Shown here piece by piece: positions 40,082 through 50,061 of a stretch of 64,000 nucleotides of DNA (the first letter of the stretch is position 1; the number at the start of each line of letters is the position of its first letter). The stretch spans positions 1-64,000 of the forward strand of contig NZ_NPBF01000011.1 of the NCBI RefSeq assembly GCF_002272135.1, written 5' to 3'. Made by a program: the position numbers and the translations under genes. This DNA comes from Virgibacillus sp. 7505. GTDB lineage: Bacteria > Bacillota > Bacilli > Bacillales > Amphibacillaceae. The notes beneath the pieces were generated by a model. The model ran no database searches, was not told the origin of the DNA, and saw only the letters and a program-made list of their open reading frames with translations.

Positions 40082-40357
40082 GTGTCCCAATCTGATAAAA
40101 CACGTGTTACGGTTGAGATACATAACCGGTCCTATACAATCGTCGGACAAGAGCCAGCTCATCGCATGCGGATGGTGGCAAGCCTTGTCGATCAGAAGAT
40201 GTCGGAGATCCATCAAGCAAATCCGAATCTTGATACCGCGAAATTGGCCGTCCTGACGGCTGTGAATACAACTAACGATTACTTAAAACTGAAAGAAGAG
40301 TATGCACAATTGCTAGGCTCTATTACAAGGAAAGAGGCTAGAAAGGATAATGATTGA
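40082..40357 (+). CDS. zapA: cell division protein ZapA
   Basis: ZapA binds and bundles FtsZ at the septum. From GTG 40082 it has 91 residues, beginning VSQSDKTRVTVEI, with the small N-terminal beta part and the long C-terminal coiled-coil helix (ANPNLDTAKLAVLTAVN). GAGGGGAG at 40068-40075 fixes this start; the frame continues to 39950 without a ribosome site. Its end overlaps the yshB start by eight bases, indicating coupling. Confidence 0.9.
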   Translation: MSQSDKTRVTVEIHNRSYTIVGQEPAHRMRMVASLVDQKMSEIHQANPNLDTAKLAVLTAVNTTNDYLKLKEEYAQLLGSITRKEARKDND

Positions 40358-40916
40358 TTTACTTATCATCGCCATGCTCCTGTTCGGCGTACTCGTCGGC
40401 TTAAAGCGTGGCTTCATCATGCAGCTGTTCCATTTAGCAAGCTTTGTCGTATCATTCATAGTTGCAGCTATATATTATGATCAGCTCGCACCGAAGCTCG
40501 AACTTTGGATTCCGTATCCGGATATATCTTCCGATAGCGCTTGGTCCGATATATTCGGAGCAGTACCGCTCGATCAGGTATTTTACAATGCAATCGCGTT
40601 CGCAATTTTGTTCTTTGCGACGAAAATCATCCTGCATATCATCGGATCCATGCTGGATTTCATTGCAGACTTGCCGATTTTGCGCTCAGTGAATAAGCTG
40701 CTCGGTGGTGTACTCGGCTTCGTTGAAATCTATCTGCTCGTATTCGTGATATTGTATCTATCGGTATTGCTGCCGATCACACCAGTGCAGGAAGCGCTGG
40801 ACAGGTCAATACTAGCAGCATGGATCGTGGAACATACACCATATATTTCTGGTGAGATCAAGGATCTATGGCTGAATCATGTTGCAAATAAATTACCCAC
40901 TGAATTGATGGGATGA
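40350..40916 (+). CDS. yshB: CvpA family membrane protein
   Basis: This 188-residue protein has four membrane helices (about 2-18, 25-45, 80-105 and 115-150), GLKRGFIMQLF after the first, and LLGGVLGFVEIYLL, typical of the CvpA/colicin V production family. AAAGGATA within zapA serves as ribosome site. The order zapA-yshB-polX-mutS2 is conserved in bacilli. Function is unclear. Confidence 0.88.
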   Translation: MIDLLIIAMLLFGVLVGLKRGFIMQLFHLASFVVSFIVAAIYYDQLAPKLELWIPYPDISSDSAWSDIFGAVPLDQVFYNAIAFAILFFATKIILHIIGSMLDFIADLPILRSVNKLLGGVLGFVEIYLLVFVILYLSVLLPITPVQEALDRSILAAWIVEHTPYISGEIKDLWLNHVANKLPTELMG

Positions 40917-40923
40917 AATGCTT

Positions 40924-40954
40924 AACCCTTGCGGCATCGTGCGCAAGGGTTTTC
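40924..40954 (+). terminator. terminator after yshB
   Basis: AACCCTTGCG, eight-base loop, CGCAAGGGTT and a short T run. It may be leaky because polX starts 27 bases later with no clear promoter. Confidence 0.75.
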
Positions 40955-40980
40955 TACCTTGTTTTGAAAGGATGAGAGGT

Positions 40981-42696
40981 ATGGCTATCAATAAAAAGGA
41001 CGTAGTCAAACTGCTTGAGACAATTGCAATTTATCTTGAGCTAAAAGGGGAAAATACATTCAAGGTGTCCGCTTACCGGAAAGCTGCAGCGGCATTGGAA
41101 GCAAATGACCAATCCATAGATGAAATCGAGGATTTCACGTCGCTGAACGGAATCGGAAAGGGTACGGCGGCGGTTATAGAGGAATATATCAAAGACGAAC
41201 AGTCTGATACATTACGTCAGCTGCAGGAGGAAGTTCCTGAAGGGCTGGTGCCGCTCCTTGATCTGCCTGGTCTTGGAGGCAAAAAGCTGGCTAAGCTGTA
41301 TCAGGAGCTTGGCGTTATCGATGCGGCTAGCTTGAAAGAAGCTGTGGAATCGGGTAAAGTCGCATCGTTAAGCGGGTTCGGCAAGAAATCTGCCGAAAAG
41401 ATACTAGATGGTCTTGCAAATGTCGGATCCAGACCAGAACGTATTCCAATTGCAATGATGCTGCCGCTAGCGGAACGAATCGAGTCCTTCCTCGAATCAT
41501 TAGAAGGAATCGAACAGTTTGCCCGTGCAGGCAGCCTGCGGCGGATGCAGGAAACAGTGAAGGATTTGGATTTCATCATTGCAACCAATGATCCAAAAAC
41601 TGTTCAAGAGCAGCTGCTTACGATTGACAACTTGAAAGAAGTCATCGCAAAAGGTGACACGAAAGTATCCGTTACCTTGGAAGAAGGCTACGACATCAAT
41701 GTAGACTTCCGGATGATCGAACCAGCAGCCTTTGCAACGACGCTTCACCATTTCACTGGCTCTGCCGACCATAATGTAGCGCTGCGTCAGCTGGCGAAAA
41801 AACGTGGGGAGCGCATCAGTGAATACGGTGTTGAGAATGTAGAAACAGGGGAATTAACTACTTTCCAATCTGAAAAGGAATTTTTCGGTCACTTCGGTTT
41901 GTCCTTTATTCCTCCTGAAGTAAGGGAAGCACAAGGCGAACTGGAAAGCTTCAAACAAGAAATACCGCTTGTTCAGCTATCAGATATCCAGGGAGATTTG
42001 CATATGCACTCAACTTGGAGTGATGGTGCCCAATCGATAGAGCAAATGGCTAAGCAGGCGATGGAGCTTGGCTACTCTTATATAGCAATAACGGATCACT
42101 CAAAGTATCTTAAAGTGGCTAATGGTCTGGATGAGAAACGGCTGCGCAAACAAAGGGAAGAAATAGAGCGCATCAATGCGTTGTATCCGGACTTTCACAT
42201 ATTTGCTGGCGTTGAAATGGATATTCTGCCAGATGCTCGTTTGGATTTTGACGATGACTTCCTGCAAGAGATGGATTATGTCATTGGTGCAATTCACTCC
42301 AGCTTTTCGCAATCAGCCGATCAAATCAAAGAACGTCTGACAGCAGCGCTTGAGCATCCGAACGTGAATGTCATCGCTCACCCAACCGGCCGTCTGATCG
42401 GAAGAAGAGCCGGCTATGCAGCAGATCCGGACTGGCTCATCGAAAAGGCTGCGGAGACAGGTACGGTCATCGAGCTGAACGCCAACCCTAACCGGCTGGA
42501 TTTATCGTGGACATATTTGAAAAAAGCCCAAGAGCTTGGCGTAAAAATTGCTGTTAATACCGATGCGCATAGTTATGCAACATTATCATTCATGGAAGTC
42601 GGTGTGGCGATGGCACGTAAAGGCTGGCTCAAACCAGAGACGGTTATCAATACCTGGTCCAAGCAGCAATTGATGGAGCTTTTTAAGCGCAGCTAA
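40981..42696 (+). CDS. polX: DNA polymerase/3'-5' exonuclease PolX
   Basis: PolX is a family X repair polymerase with a PHP-type nuclease domain. The 571-residue protein has helix-hairpin-helix elements (LNGIGKGTAA, LPGLGGKKLA), the pol-beta-like palm (GSLRRMQETVKDLDF) up to about 320, and the PHP domain beginning DLHMHSTWSDGA with later HPTGR and NTDAHSY metal ligands. I take ATG 40981, following AAAGGATGAGAGGT. The open frame reaches 40918 through the preceding terminator and that part is not coding. Confidence 0.94.
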   Translation: MAINKKDVVKLLETIAIYLELKGENTFKVSAYRKAAAALEANDQSIDEIEDFTSLNGIGKGTAAVIEEYIKDEQSDTLRQLQEEVPEGLVPLLDLPGLGGKKLAKLYQELGVIDAASLKEAVESGKVASLSGFGKKSAEKILDGLANVGSRPERIPIAMMLPLAERIESFLESLEGIEQFARAGSLRRMQETVKDLDFIIATNDPKTVQEQLLTIDNLKEVIAKGDTKVSVTLEEGYDINVDFRMIEPAAFATTLHHFTGSADHNVALRQLAKKRGERISEYGVENVETGELTTFQSEKEFFGHFGLSFIPPEVREAQGELESFKQEIPLVQLSDIQGDLHMHSTWSDGAQSIEQMAKQAMELGYSYIAITDHSKYLKVANGLDEKRLRKQREEIERINALYPDFHIFAGVEMDILPDARLDFDDDFLQEMDYVIGAIHSSFSQSADQIKERLTAALEHPNVNVIAHPTGRLIGRRAGYAADPDWLIEKAAETGTVIELNANPNRLDLSWTYLKKAQELGVKIAVNTDAHSYATLSFMEVGVAMARKGWLKPETVINTWSKQQLMELFKRS

Positions 42697-42720
42697 CAGC
42701 GTAAAAAGTGGGGGGAAAAC

Positions 42721-45063
42721 ATGAATAAACGAATATTCCGTGTACTGGAATTCGATAAAATCATACAGAAGCTAAGTGAACAAGCAGCATCGTCACTTGG
42801 CAAAAAAAGAGTCATGAAAATAGAGCCGGCGACGGAGCTTGCAGAAGTAGAACAGCTACAGGCTGAAACGGATGAAGCAGCTTCTGTCATCCGGCTTCGC
42901 GGCGGTATACCGCTTGGCGGCATTTATGATATCCATGCAAGCGTCAAGCGTGCAGTGATCGGCGGTATTTTAAATGCGAACGAGTGCCTCGATATTGCCA
43001 GTACGATTTATGGCGGTAAGAACTTGAAACATTTCATCGATGAGCTGGAAGAACCGGAGATACCGATCATTCGCAGTCTTGTTGATCAGCTTGTATCATT
43101 GAGTGATTTGGAACGTCATATCAAGAGTGCAATCGATGATCATGGTCGAGTAATGGATGGCGCCTCCGAACGACTCCGCGGTATCCGTTCCCGCATCCGT
43201 ACGAACGAAAGCCGAGTGCGGGAAAAGCTTGAATCGTATACTAGATCGAAAAGCAAGATGCTGTCAGATTCCATCATCACAATCCGGAATGACCGCTATG
43301 TGCTGCCTGTCAAACAAGAATACCGCGGGGCAATCGGCGGTATCGTCCATGACCAGTCTTCCTCTGGGCAGACTTTATTCATGGAACCACAGGCGGTAGT
43401 GGATTTGAACAACCAGCTGCAAGAAGCAAGGGCACAGGAAAAGGCGGAAATTGAACGGATCCTCAAGGAAATCAGTATGCGAGTTGCCGAGGATGAAGCA
43501 ATTTTGCTGGCGAATATCGAAATCCTTGGTCAAATCGATTTCATTGCAGCACGGGCCAAGCTAGGTGCAGTTATGCGATGCTCTATGCCGAAAATGAATG
43601 ACAAAGGTATCATTCATTTAAAGCAGGCTAGACATCCGCTGATCGATCCAGAGCAGGTAGTGGCAAATGATATCGATCTTGGAGAAGATTACTCTACCAT
43701 TGTCATCACAGGTCCGAATACTGGTGGTAAGACCGTTACGATCAAAACGATTGGGTTATTTACACTGATGGCCCAATCAGGACTTCAGGTGCCAGCGCTT
43801 GATGGCGGTGAAATGGCAGTCTTCACGGAAGTGTTCGCAGATATCGGTGATGAACAATCCATTGAACAGAGCTTGAGTACGTTCAGCTCTCATATGGTCA
43901 ATATCGTTGATATCCTGAAGCAAGTGGATCATCAGTCACTTGTACTATTTGATGAGCTAGGTGCAGGTACGGATCCGCAGGAAGGTGCGGCACTGGCGAT
44001 GAGCATACTTGATGAGACGATCAAACGCGGCGCTTCTGTTGTCGCGACGACACATTATCCTGAGCTCAAGGCATACGGCTACAACCGCGACCGCGTGGTG
44101 AATGCGAGCGTGGAGTTCGATGTGGAAACACTAAGACCGACATATCGCTTGCTGATCGGTGTTCCTGGCCGCAGTAATGCATTCGAGATTTCCAGACGAC
44201 TTGGCTTGAAGGAATCCATCATTGATAGTGCCAAGGAATTGATCGGTACCGATTCGAAGAGCGTAGAAAACATGATCGCTTCACTGGAAACATCCCGCAG
44301 AGAAGCGGAGCACGATTATGAAACAGCTCGAGCACAGCTTGAAGAAGCTGAAACGCTGAAGCGTGAGTTGGAGAAGCAGTGGCAGGAATTCGATGCCAAG
44401 CGTGAGCGCTTGTACCAAAAGGCTGAAGAAAAGGCTGCTAAGGCTGTCGAGCAGGCTAGGGAAGAAGCTGAAGAAATTGTTGCTTCTCTTCGCACAATGA
44501 AAAATCAAGCCAGTGTAAAAGAGCATGAAATCATCGAAGCCCGCAAACGACTGGAAGGCGCTTCACCGGAGCTTGCGAAAAAAGGCACAAAAGCAGCACC
44601 GCAAACGAAGGAAAACAAGCAGCTTATGCCTGGGGATGAAGTCCTTCTTTTGACATTGGGTCAAAAAGGAACAGTTGTCGAAAAGGTAAGTGACAAAGAA
44701 TATTTGCTCCAAATTGGAATTATGAAAATAAAAGCGAAACGAAAAGACATCGAATTCGTAAAGAGACAGGACGTATTAAAAGAAAAGCCGGTTGCAACAG
44801 TAAAAGGCTCCGCCTATCATGTGAGCACAGAACTTGATTTGCGAGGGGAACGCTACGAGGATGCCCTGCGCCGCGTCGAGAAGTATGTGGATGATGCGCT
44901 GCTGGCTGGATATCCTCATGTATCGATCATCCATGGTAAAGGAACGGGTGCCCTGCGTACAGGTGTGCAGGAATTTGCCAAACGCCACCGAGCAGTGAAG
45001 AATTATCGTTCTGGGGGCATGAATGAAGGCGGAACCGGTGTAACCGTGCTTGAATTTCAGTAA
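42721..45063 (+). CDS. mutS2: MutS2 (endonuclease/ribosome-rescue ATPase)
   Basis: MutS2 is a MutS-like ATPase without mismatch-recognition domains; it acts on branched DNA and, in B. subtilis, splits collided ribosomes. The 780-residue protein has Walker A GPNTGGKT (331-338), Walker [14 protein letters not shown], a long coiled coil (about 515-630, rich in Glu, Ala and Lys) and a C-terminal Smr domain with [12 protein letters not shown] and [16 protein letters not shown] precedes ATG. It is followed closely by yshE. Confidence 0.96.
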   Translation: MNKRIFRVLEFDKIIQKLSEQAASSLGKKRVMKIEPATELAEVEQLQAETDEAASVIRLRGGIPLGGIYDIHASVKRAVIGGILNANECLDIASTIYGGKNLKHFIDELEEPEIPIIRSLVDQLVSLSDLERHIKSAIDDHGRVMDGASERLRGIRSRIRTNESRVREKLESYTRSKSKMLSDSIITIRNDRYVLPVKQEYRGAIGGIVHDQSSSGQTLFMEPQAVVDLNNQLQEARAQEKAEIERILKEISMRVAEDEAILLANIEILGQIDFIAARAKLGAVMRCSMPKMNDKGIIHLKQARHPLIDPEQVVANDIDLGEDYSTIVITGPNTGGKTVTIKTIGLFTLMAQSGLQVPALDGGEMAVFTEVFADIGDEQSIEQSLSTFSSHMVNIVDILKQVDHQSLVLFDELGAGTDPQEGAALAMSILDETIKRGASVVATTHYPELKAYGYNRDRVVNASVEFDVETLRPTYRLLIGVPGRSNAFEISRRLGLKESIIDSAKELIGTDSKSVENMIASLETSRREAEHDYETARAQLEEAETLKRELEKQWQEFDAKRERLYQKAEEKAAKAVEQAREEAEEIVASLRTMKNQASVKEHEIIEARKRLEGASPELAKKGTKAAPQTKENKQLMPGDEVLLLTLGQKGTVVEKVSDKEYLLQIGIMKIKAKRKDIEFVKRQDVLKEKPVATVKGSAYHVSTELDLRGERYEDALRRVEKYVDDALLAGYPHVSIIHGKGTGALRTGVQEFAKRHRAVKNYRSGGMNEGGTGVTVLEFQ

Positions 45064-45083
45064 ACAGCGGGGAGTACGGGGTT

Positions 45084-45488
45084 ATGGAGTCATTTTGGGA
45101 AAATACGATCGTCCTGACAGCTGCGCGCTATAGCGTGGCAGTACTGAGCATCATCGTGTTTATGGCTATTTTTGAGCTGGTGACTTCCTATAAGAACTGG
45201 GAAGAAATCCGCCGGGGTAATTTATCTGTTGCGATGGCAACAGGCGGTAAGATGTTCGGTATAGCGAACGTGCTTCGCTTCTCCTATGAACATAATGATG
45301 GTATCCTCCAGAGCATCATGTGGAGTTCCATTGGTTTTGTTATGCTGCTGATAGGCTATTTCATTTTCGAATTCCTGACGCCGACGTACAAAATCGACAC
45401 GGAAATCGCTAATGATAACCGTGCGGTCGGATTTATTTCGCTTGTTATTTCAGTGGGATTATCTTATGTTATAGGAGCAAGTATTTAG
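45084..45488 (+). CDS. yshE: DUF350 family membrane protein
   Basis: This 134-residue protein with four membrane helices (about 15-32, 50-70, 75-95 and 110-130) belongs to the DUF350 family, corresponding to B. subtilis YshE between mutS2 and trxA-type neighbours. GGGGAG lies ten bases before ATG. Function is unknown. Confidence 0.85.
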   Translation: MESFWENTIVLTAARYSVAVLSIIVFMAIFELVTSYKNWEEIRRGNLSVAMATGGKMFGIANVLRFSYEHNDGILQSIMWSSIGFVMLLIGYFIFEFLTPTYKIDTEIANDNRAVGFISLVISVGLSYVIGASI

Positions 45489-45587
45489 TGCGATGTTTAG
45501 GAATGAACGCTTCTAAGCAAACTAGTAGCGTTACGGACTTCAGCAGTGCTATACTCGATGAAAGCTTTTATTTAGGAGGAATGTAAT

Positions 45588-45902
45588 ATGGCAATTGTAA
45601 ATGCAACTGATTCAAACTTTAATACAGAAACAAGCCAAGGACTTGTCCTTGCTGACTTTTGGGCAACTTGGTGCGGACCTTGTAAAATGATCGCACCTGT
45701 TTTGGAAGAAATCGACGGAGAAATGAGCGATAAAGTTAAAATCGTGAAACTTGACGTAGATGAAAACCAAGCTACTGCTGGTAAATTCGGCGTAATGAGC
45801 ATCCCGACATTGCTTCTTTTCAAAGATGGCGAAGTTGTGGATCAAGTAATTGGCTACCAGCCAAAAGAAGCTCTTGTTGAGCTTGTTAACAAACACGCGT
45901 AA
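45588..45902 (+). CDS. trxA: thioredoxin
   Basis: This is the cytoplasmic disulfide reductant for ribonucleotide reductase, peroxiredoxins and others. The 104-residue thioredoxin fold has the redox motif WCGPC (28-32) and the cis-proline region [15 protein letters not shown] lies eight bases before ATG. It is a separate unit with a hairpin after it. Confidence 0.97.
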   Translation: MAIVNATDSNFNTETSQGLVLADFWATWCGPCKMIAPVLEEIDGEMSDKVKIVKLDVDENQATAGKFGVMSIPTLLLFKDGEVVDQVIGYQPKEALVELVNKHA

Positions 45903-45917
45903 GCAATAGACATGAGA

Positions 45918-45952
45918 TCCCTTGTTACATCCTTGTAGCAAGGGTTCCTTTA
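45918..45952 (+). terminator. probable terminator after trxA
   Basis: CCCTTG.TAC, loop, GTA.CAAGGG, followed by a weak T-rich tract. Confidence 0.7.
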
Positions 45953-45981
45953 TGTAAAGCACTAGAAAAAGGGGAAAGCGA

Positions 45982-47796
45982 ATGAACAAGACGATAACGG
46001 ATAAACTCGCTGTTCTGCCGCCGCAGCCTGGCTGTTATTTGATGAAGGATAAAAATGGGACGGTCATTTATGTCGGAAAGTCCAAGCTCCTCCGCAACCG
46101 GGTCAGATCCTATTTCACCGGTGCTCACGACCGCAAGACACAGCGACTCGTCGCGGAAATTGTAGATTTCGAATATATTGTTACCTCCTCCGAAATTGAA
46201 GCACTCATTCTTGAAATGAACCTAATCAAGAAATATGACCCTAAATATAACATCCTCCTGAAGGATGATAAAACATATCCATATTTGAAAATCACAGCAG
46301 AAGAACAGCCGCGTTTGCTGGTGACACGAAAAGTGAAAAAAGATAAAGGCAAGTACTTCGGACCATATCCGAACGTAATCGCTGCACGGGAGACAAAGAA
46401 GCTGCTGGACAGACTATACCCGCTGCGCAAATGTAATACGATGCCGGACCGCGTCTGCTTGTATTACCACATGCACCAATGTCTTGGTCCGTGTGTTTAT
46501 CCTGTCTCGCAGGAGACGAACCGTAATATCGTACAGAATATCACGACATTCCTAAACGGGGGACACCATCAGATCAAGAAGGATTTACAGCAGAAGATGC
46601 AGGAAGCAGCTGAAGAGCTCGATTTCGAGCGTGCGAAAGAGCTGCGCGACCAAATCCAGCATATCGAATCTGTCATGGAGCAGCAGAAGATGACATTGAC
46701 GGATCAGACAGACCGCGATGTTTTCGGCTTCGCCTATGACAAAGGCTGGATGTGTGTGCAAGTATTCTTCATCCGCCAAGGCAAGCTGATCGAACGCGAT
46801 GTAAGTATGTTCCCGTTTTTCGATGAACCAGAGGAAACATTCCTTACTTTTGTCGGGCGCTTCTATCTGCACCAAAACCATTTGCTGCCAAAGCAAGTGC
46901 TCGTCCCGATCGGTACAAACGTAGAGGGATTGCAGCAGCTTTTGGAAACGGATGTAGCCATTCCATATCGCGGCCGCAAGAAAGAGCTTGTCGAGCTTGC
47001 AGGAAAGAATGCTAAAATCGCCATCAAGGAGAAATTCTCCCTTATCGAGCGTGATGAGGACCGGACAATCAAGGCGGTTGAATCTCTCGGAGAGAAGCTC
47101 AATATAGCGACACCGCACCGTATCGAAGCATTCGATAACTCCAATATCCAAGGAAGCGATCCGGTATCTGCAATGATCGTCTTTACTGATGGACGTCCGG
47201 ATAAGAAGGAATATCGCAAGTACAAGATACGTGATGTAAAAGGTCCTGATGATTACGATACGATGCGAGAAGTCATTCGCAGGCGATATAAGCGGGTGCT
47301 GCAGGATAATTTGCCTTTGCCTGACCTGATTGTCATCGACGGCGGAAAAGGACAAATGAGCGCAGCAATCGAAGTGCTGGAGGACGAACTTGGGCTTGAT
47401 ATACCAGTTTGCGGCCTTGCTAAGGATGACAAGCACAGGACAAGTGAATTGCTGTACGGAACACCGCCAGTCGTTGTAGATTTCGAACGGAACGCCCAAG
47501 ATTTCTATTTGGTGCAGCGTATCCAGGATGAAGTGCACCGATTCGCCATCAGCTTCCATCGCCAGCTGCGCGGGAAGAGTGCGATCAAATCAAAGCTGGA
47601 CGATATTCCAGGAGTCGGCGAGAAGCGCAGAAGACTGCTCATGCGTCACTTTAAATCAGTGACAGCAATTCAAGAAGCAAGCGTAGAAGAAATTGCTAAG
47701 CTAGGAATTCCGGCACCGACTGCTCAAGTTATTCTGAACCATTTGAATAATCCTGAGGAAGTTGCAGAAGAACAGGAAGATGAAAACCAGGCCTAA
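45982..47796 (+). CDS. uvrC: excinuclease ABC subunit C
   Basis: UvrC makes both incisions in nucleotide excision repair. The 604-residue protein has the GIY-YIG 3'-nuclease ([19 protein letters not shown], about 12-30), a UVR motif for UvrB contact (about 200-235), the RNase H-like 5'-nuclease ([18 protein letters not shown]) and C-terminal helix-hairpin-helix repeats ([13 protein letters not shown]). AAGGGG precedes ATG. A long antisense frame inside it is not a gene. Confidence 0.97.
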   Translation: MNKTITDKLAVLPPQPGCYLMKDKNGTVIYVGKSKLLRNRVRSYFTGAHDRKTQRLVAEIVDFEYIVTSSEIEALILEMNLIKKYDPKYNILLKDDKTYPYLKITAEEQPRLLVTRKVKKDKGKYFGPYPNVIAARETKKLLDRLYPLRKCNTMPDRVCLYYHMHQCLGPCVYPVSQETNRNIVQNITTFLNGGHHQIKKDLQQKMQEAAEELDFERAKELRDQIQHIESVMEQQKMTLTDQTDRDVFGFAYDKGWMCVQVFFIRQGKLIERDVSMFPFFDEPEETFLTFVGRFYLHQNHLLPKQVLVPIGTNVEGLQQLLETDVAIPYRGRKKELVELAGKNAKIAIKEKFSLIERDEDRTIKAVESLGEKLNIATPHRIEAFDNSNIQGSDPVSAMIVFTDGRPDKKEYRKYKIRDVKGPDDYDTMREVIRRRYKRVLQDNLPLPDLIVIDGGKGQMSAAIEVLEDELGLDIPVCGLAKDDKHRTSELLYGTPPVVVDFERNAQDFYLVQRIQDEVHRFAISFHRQLRGKSAIKSKLDDIPGVGEKRRRLLMRHFKSVTAIQEASVEEIAKLGIPAPTAQVILNHLNNPEEVAEEQEDENQA

Positions 47797-47814
47797 GATA
47801 GGCCTGGTTTTTTT
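47786..47814 (+). terminator. terminator after uvrC
   Basis: CCAGGCC, loop, GGCCTGG and seven T residues, beginning at the uvrC stop. Confidence 0.9.
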
Positions 47815-47888
47815 GTAAGCAATTATTCTTTGATACTTTGTGATCTATGCTATACTTGATTTAACATTAATTACCAAACTGCTGCTGA

Positions 47889-48104
47889 ACACAAGTCCAA
47901 AAAATCCTTCAAGAGAATGCTCCGGATAAAGCTTTAATAGGATTATTTGCTTCAAAACGAAATGAAGCATCTCATAAAAGAAATGATTTTAGAAATTACG
48001 CTCCTGGTATGACATGTATGTTTAAATTTATTTCCAGAAATATTAGTACTAGTTACCAAATTTATTATTTAAATGTAACAATAATATTAGACCAAATGAA
48101 ATGA
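47889..48104 (+). pseudogene. start-less gene fragment coupled to the next gene
   Basis: After a TGA at 47886-47888 a frame stays open for 71 codons with protein-like composition (ILQENAPDKALIGLFASKR, later NYAPGMTCMFKFISRN). Its TGA (48102-48104) overlaps the ATG of the next gene (48101) as ATGA. No start codon with a ribosome site is visible, so this looks like the C-terminal remnant of an upstream operon partner whose 5' part was lost. A short real ORF starting at the internal ATG near 48006 is the alternative. No family was recognised. Confidence 0.4.
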
Positions 48105-48559
48105 GGAGATATAGGAAGGATGATAAATATTTTGCCATGACCACGTCATATCATCGACAGCTTGTACGGACTGTTGTGCGGGAAAGATGGACAAAAACGG
48201 TAGATGAACTTTTAGCAGTTCATTTAATGAAGCCGTTTCCTAATACGGAATTGCAGCGAATGCTAGTACATAACACAAGGATGGATGAGTTGGATATAGC
48301 AGACTGGAACACGCATTGGATGGAAATCGCAGGAGCTGTATGTCATTTGGGAAGAGGTAATCTTCCTGAAAGGGGACTAATCTATTGGTGCAGCTTGAAC
48401 TTCTTTTTACGTCATCCGGAGTGGGGTAACCAGAACGACATCTTATCAAAAGAATATCCTGTGTTTCATCGTGAATTTATGGAATACGAGCGTGCTAGAT
48501 TTTATGTATTGTTCTTTTATTATCAATGGACAGCTGGAAGGAAGTTCTTGAATAGATAG
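48101..48559 (+). CDS. hypothetical protein
   Basis: This is a 152-residue soluble protein that I do not recognise. It is rich in Trp, His, Tyr and Arg, with a central HNTRMDELDIADWNTHWMEI and a C-terminal aromatic stretch RFYVLFFYYQWTAGRKF. No ribosome site stands before ATG 48101, but the start overlaps the stop of a preceding frame, so coupling is possible; ATG 48137 (140 residues) is the alternative, also without a well-placed site. Its position between uvrC and yslB is an insertion relative to B. subtilis. Confidence 0.55.
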   Translation: MRRYRKDDKYFAMTTSYHRQLVRTVVRERWTKTVDELLAVHLMKPFPNTELQRMLVHNTRMDELDIADWNTHWMEIAGAVCHLGRGNLPERGLIYWCSLNFFLRHPEWGNQNDILSKEYPVFHREFMEYERARFYVLFFYYQWTAGRKFLNR

Positions 48560-48593
48560 TTCAAAACAGCCTGTATAAGGCGTGAGAAGCATT

Positions 48594-48623
48594 AAAAAAT
48601 GACGTGCAAGAAACACACGTCAT
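48594..48623 (-). terminator. terminator after yslB
   Basis: On the minus strand ATGACGTG, loop, CACGTCAT is followed by six T residues. Confidence 0.88.
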
Positions 48624-48645
48624 CCTCCATTATATGTTGTATCCA

Positions 48646-49089
48646 TCAATCTTCCTTAGCAAAATACACATTGAATTGTACATGTTCTTTTTTAGGTACA
48701 TTTTCGTCTACACATTCACAGGCAAGCTCCTTGATCTGCTCGATGCTTGCAGCGAGGAAGCCTGCTTCCATTCGGTATTCTTTTCCGACTCCGACCTTCC
48801 ATCTATGTAAGACTGGTGCTCCAGAGAGTTCGAATGTCATTTCTTGTCGTTTCTGTTTGATAAGGCTCAAGTTCCCCCAGCCCATCTGGATGAAGAAGTC
48901 CTCGACTTGTTCCATGGATGTCGGGTTTACTTTTCGTGCCAGTTTTTTGCCCATCACATAAAGGATGGAGGAAGCGTCCTCACCTAATAAGTCTGGTAAA
49001 CTGACAAAACGCAATATATCGTGACCGGCACCATGAGTGATGAGCTGTTCCATATAATCCTTGTCGAATTCTTGCATTTTCTTTTGCAT
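48646..49089 (-). CDS. yslB: YslB family protein (DUF2507)
   Basis: This 147-residue protein matches the DUF2507/YslB family that lies between uvrC and sdhC in bacilli. The fold is the V4R-like type of small-molecule-binding proteins, judging from FFIQMGWGNLSLI and LSGAPVLHRWKVGVGKEYRMEAGFLA. Unlike B. subtilis, where it reads toward sdhC, here it is on the minus strand, divergent from sdhC. GAAAGGAAG precedes ATG. Function is unknown. Confidence 0.88.
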   Translation of the reverse strand: MQKKMQEFDKDYMEQLITHGAGHDILRFVSLPDLLGEDASSILYVMGKKLARKVNPTSMEQVEDFFIQMGWGNLSLIKQKRQEMTFELSGAPVLHRWKVGVGKEYRMEAGFLAASIEQIKELACECVDENVPKKEHVQFNVYFAKED

Positions 49090-49264
49090 GCATGTCTTCC
49101 TTTCCCGCCTTGTTGCAATTACAAAGTATCTTTACTCACTTTACCATGAAAACCGGGTAAACTGCCAATGTCTTTTGGCTGAATTGACAATGTTTATGAA
49201 ACTGACAAAATTCATCGTTAATCGATTGATTTATATAAAATAAAAAAAGAGATTAGTAAATTTT

Positions 49265-49314
49265 TTAAAGCGTTTTCTTGACGCCTAAATTTGATAGTTA
49301 TACAATAATATTGT
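49265..49314 (+). promoter_or_regulatory. sdhCAB promoter with cre-like site and -10 palindrome
   Basis: TTGACG (49278-49283), 17 bases and TACAAT (49301-49306) form a good sigma-A promoter. TAAAGCGTTTTCTT (49266-49279) resembles a catabolite-responsive element and overlaps the -35 box. ACAATAATATTGT (49302-49314) is a perfect palindrome covering the -10 box. The remaining leader of about 95 nt to sdhC is AT-rich. Confidence 0.6.
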
Positions 49315-49408
49315 TAAGAACGGATTCAGTTTTCAATCGGTTTTATTTTTAATCGAATATGAAAACGCAATCATTCTGTTAATTCTGAGAGCTACTGAGG
49401 GGGTACGT

Positions 49409-50029
49409 ATGAACGAGAATCGAGAGTTTTTCTACCGCAGGCTTCATTCGTTGTTAGGAGTGCTTCCAATCGGAATCTTCCTTATCCAGCACTTGGTCAT
49501 TAACCACTTTGCTGCATACGGAAGCGGCAGCTTCAATACTGCTGCCGGTTTCATGCACAATCTTCCATTCCGATTCGTGCTGGAATGGGTCGTCATCTAC
49601 ATACCGATCCTGTATCATGCCATTCTCGGTGTGTACATCGTACTGACAGGCAAGAACAATACGAGAAGATATGGATACTTCCGGAACCTGATGTTTCTGC
49701 TGCAGCGGATCACTGGTATCGTGACACTGATATTCATCGCATGGCATGTGTATCAGACTCGCGTTATCACGATCTTCACGCAAGAAACAATTGATTTCGA
49801 TTTCATGGAAGCGATTTTGACACAGCCATTCTTCTTCTGGTTCTACTTGATTGGCGTCATTTCCACAACGTTCCATTTCGCGAACGGCTTATGGAGCTTC
49901 CTGGTTACATGGGGGATCACTGTTTCTCCGCGTTCCCAGCGAATTGCAACATATGCGACCCTGCTTGTGTTCCTAGGCGTAACGTATTTGGGGATACGCT
50001 CTTTGCTGGCATTCGGTATGGGCGTATAA
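49409..50029 (+). CDS. sdhC: succinate dehydrogenase cytochrome b558 subunit
   Basis: SdhC anchors the succinate:menaquinone reductase in the membrane and holds its two hemes. The 206-residue protein has five membrane helices (about 13-32, 58-78, 92-112, 135-158 and 180-200) with candidate heme-ligand histidines H23/H28-type near QHLVINHF, YHAILG, WHVYQ and FHFANG. This is the single-anchor, two-heme Firmicute type. GAGGGGG precedes ATG. sdhA follows after 32 bases. Confidence 0.95.
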   Translation: MNENREFFYRRLHSLLGVLPIGIFLIQHLVINHFAAYGSGSFNTAAGFMHNLPFRFVLEWVVIYIPILYHAILGVYIVLTGKNNTRRYGYFRNLMFLLQRITGIVTLIFIAWHVYQTRVITIFTQETIDFDFMEAILTQPFFFWFYLIGVISTTFHFANGLWSFLVTWGITVSPRSQRIATYATLLVFLGVTYLGIRSLLAFGMGV

Positions 50030-50061
50030 GATAGCGGCTTTAAGAGAGGGGACTTAAAGAA

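Noticed and set aside
46585-47559. 324-codon open frame on the minus strand inside uvrC
   Set aside because: It lies wholly within an unmistakable uvrC, has no ribosome site and its translation is Cys/His/Leu-rich, as antisense frames usually are.
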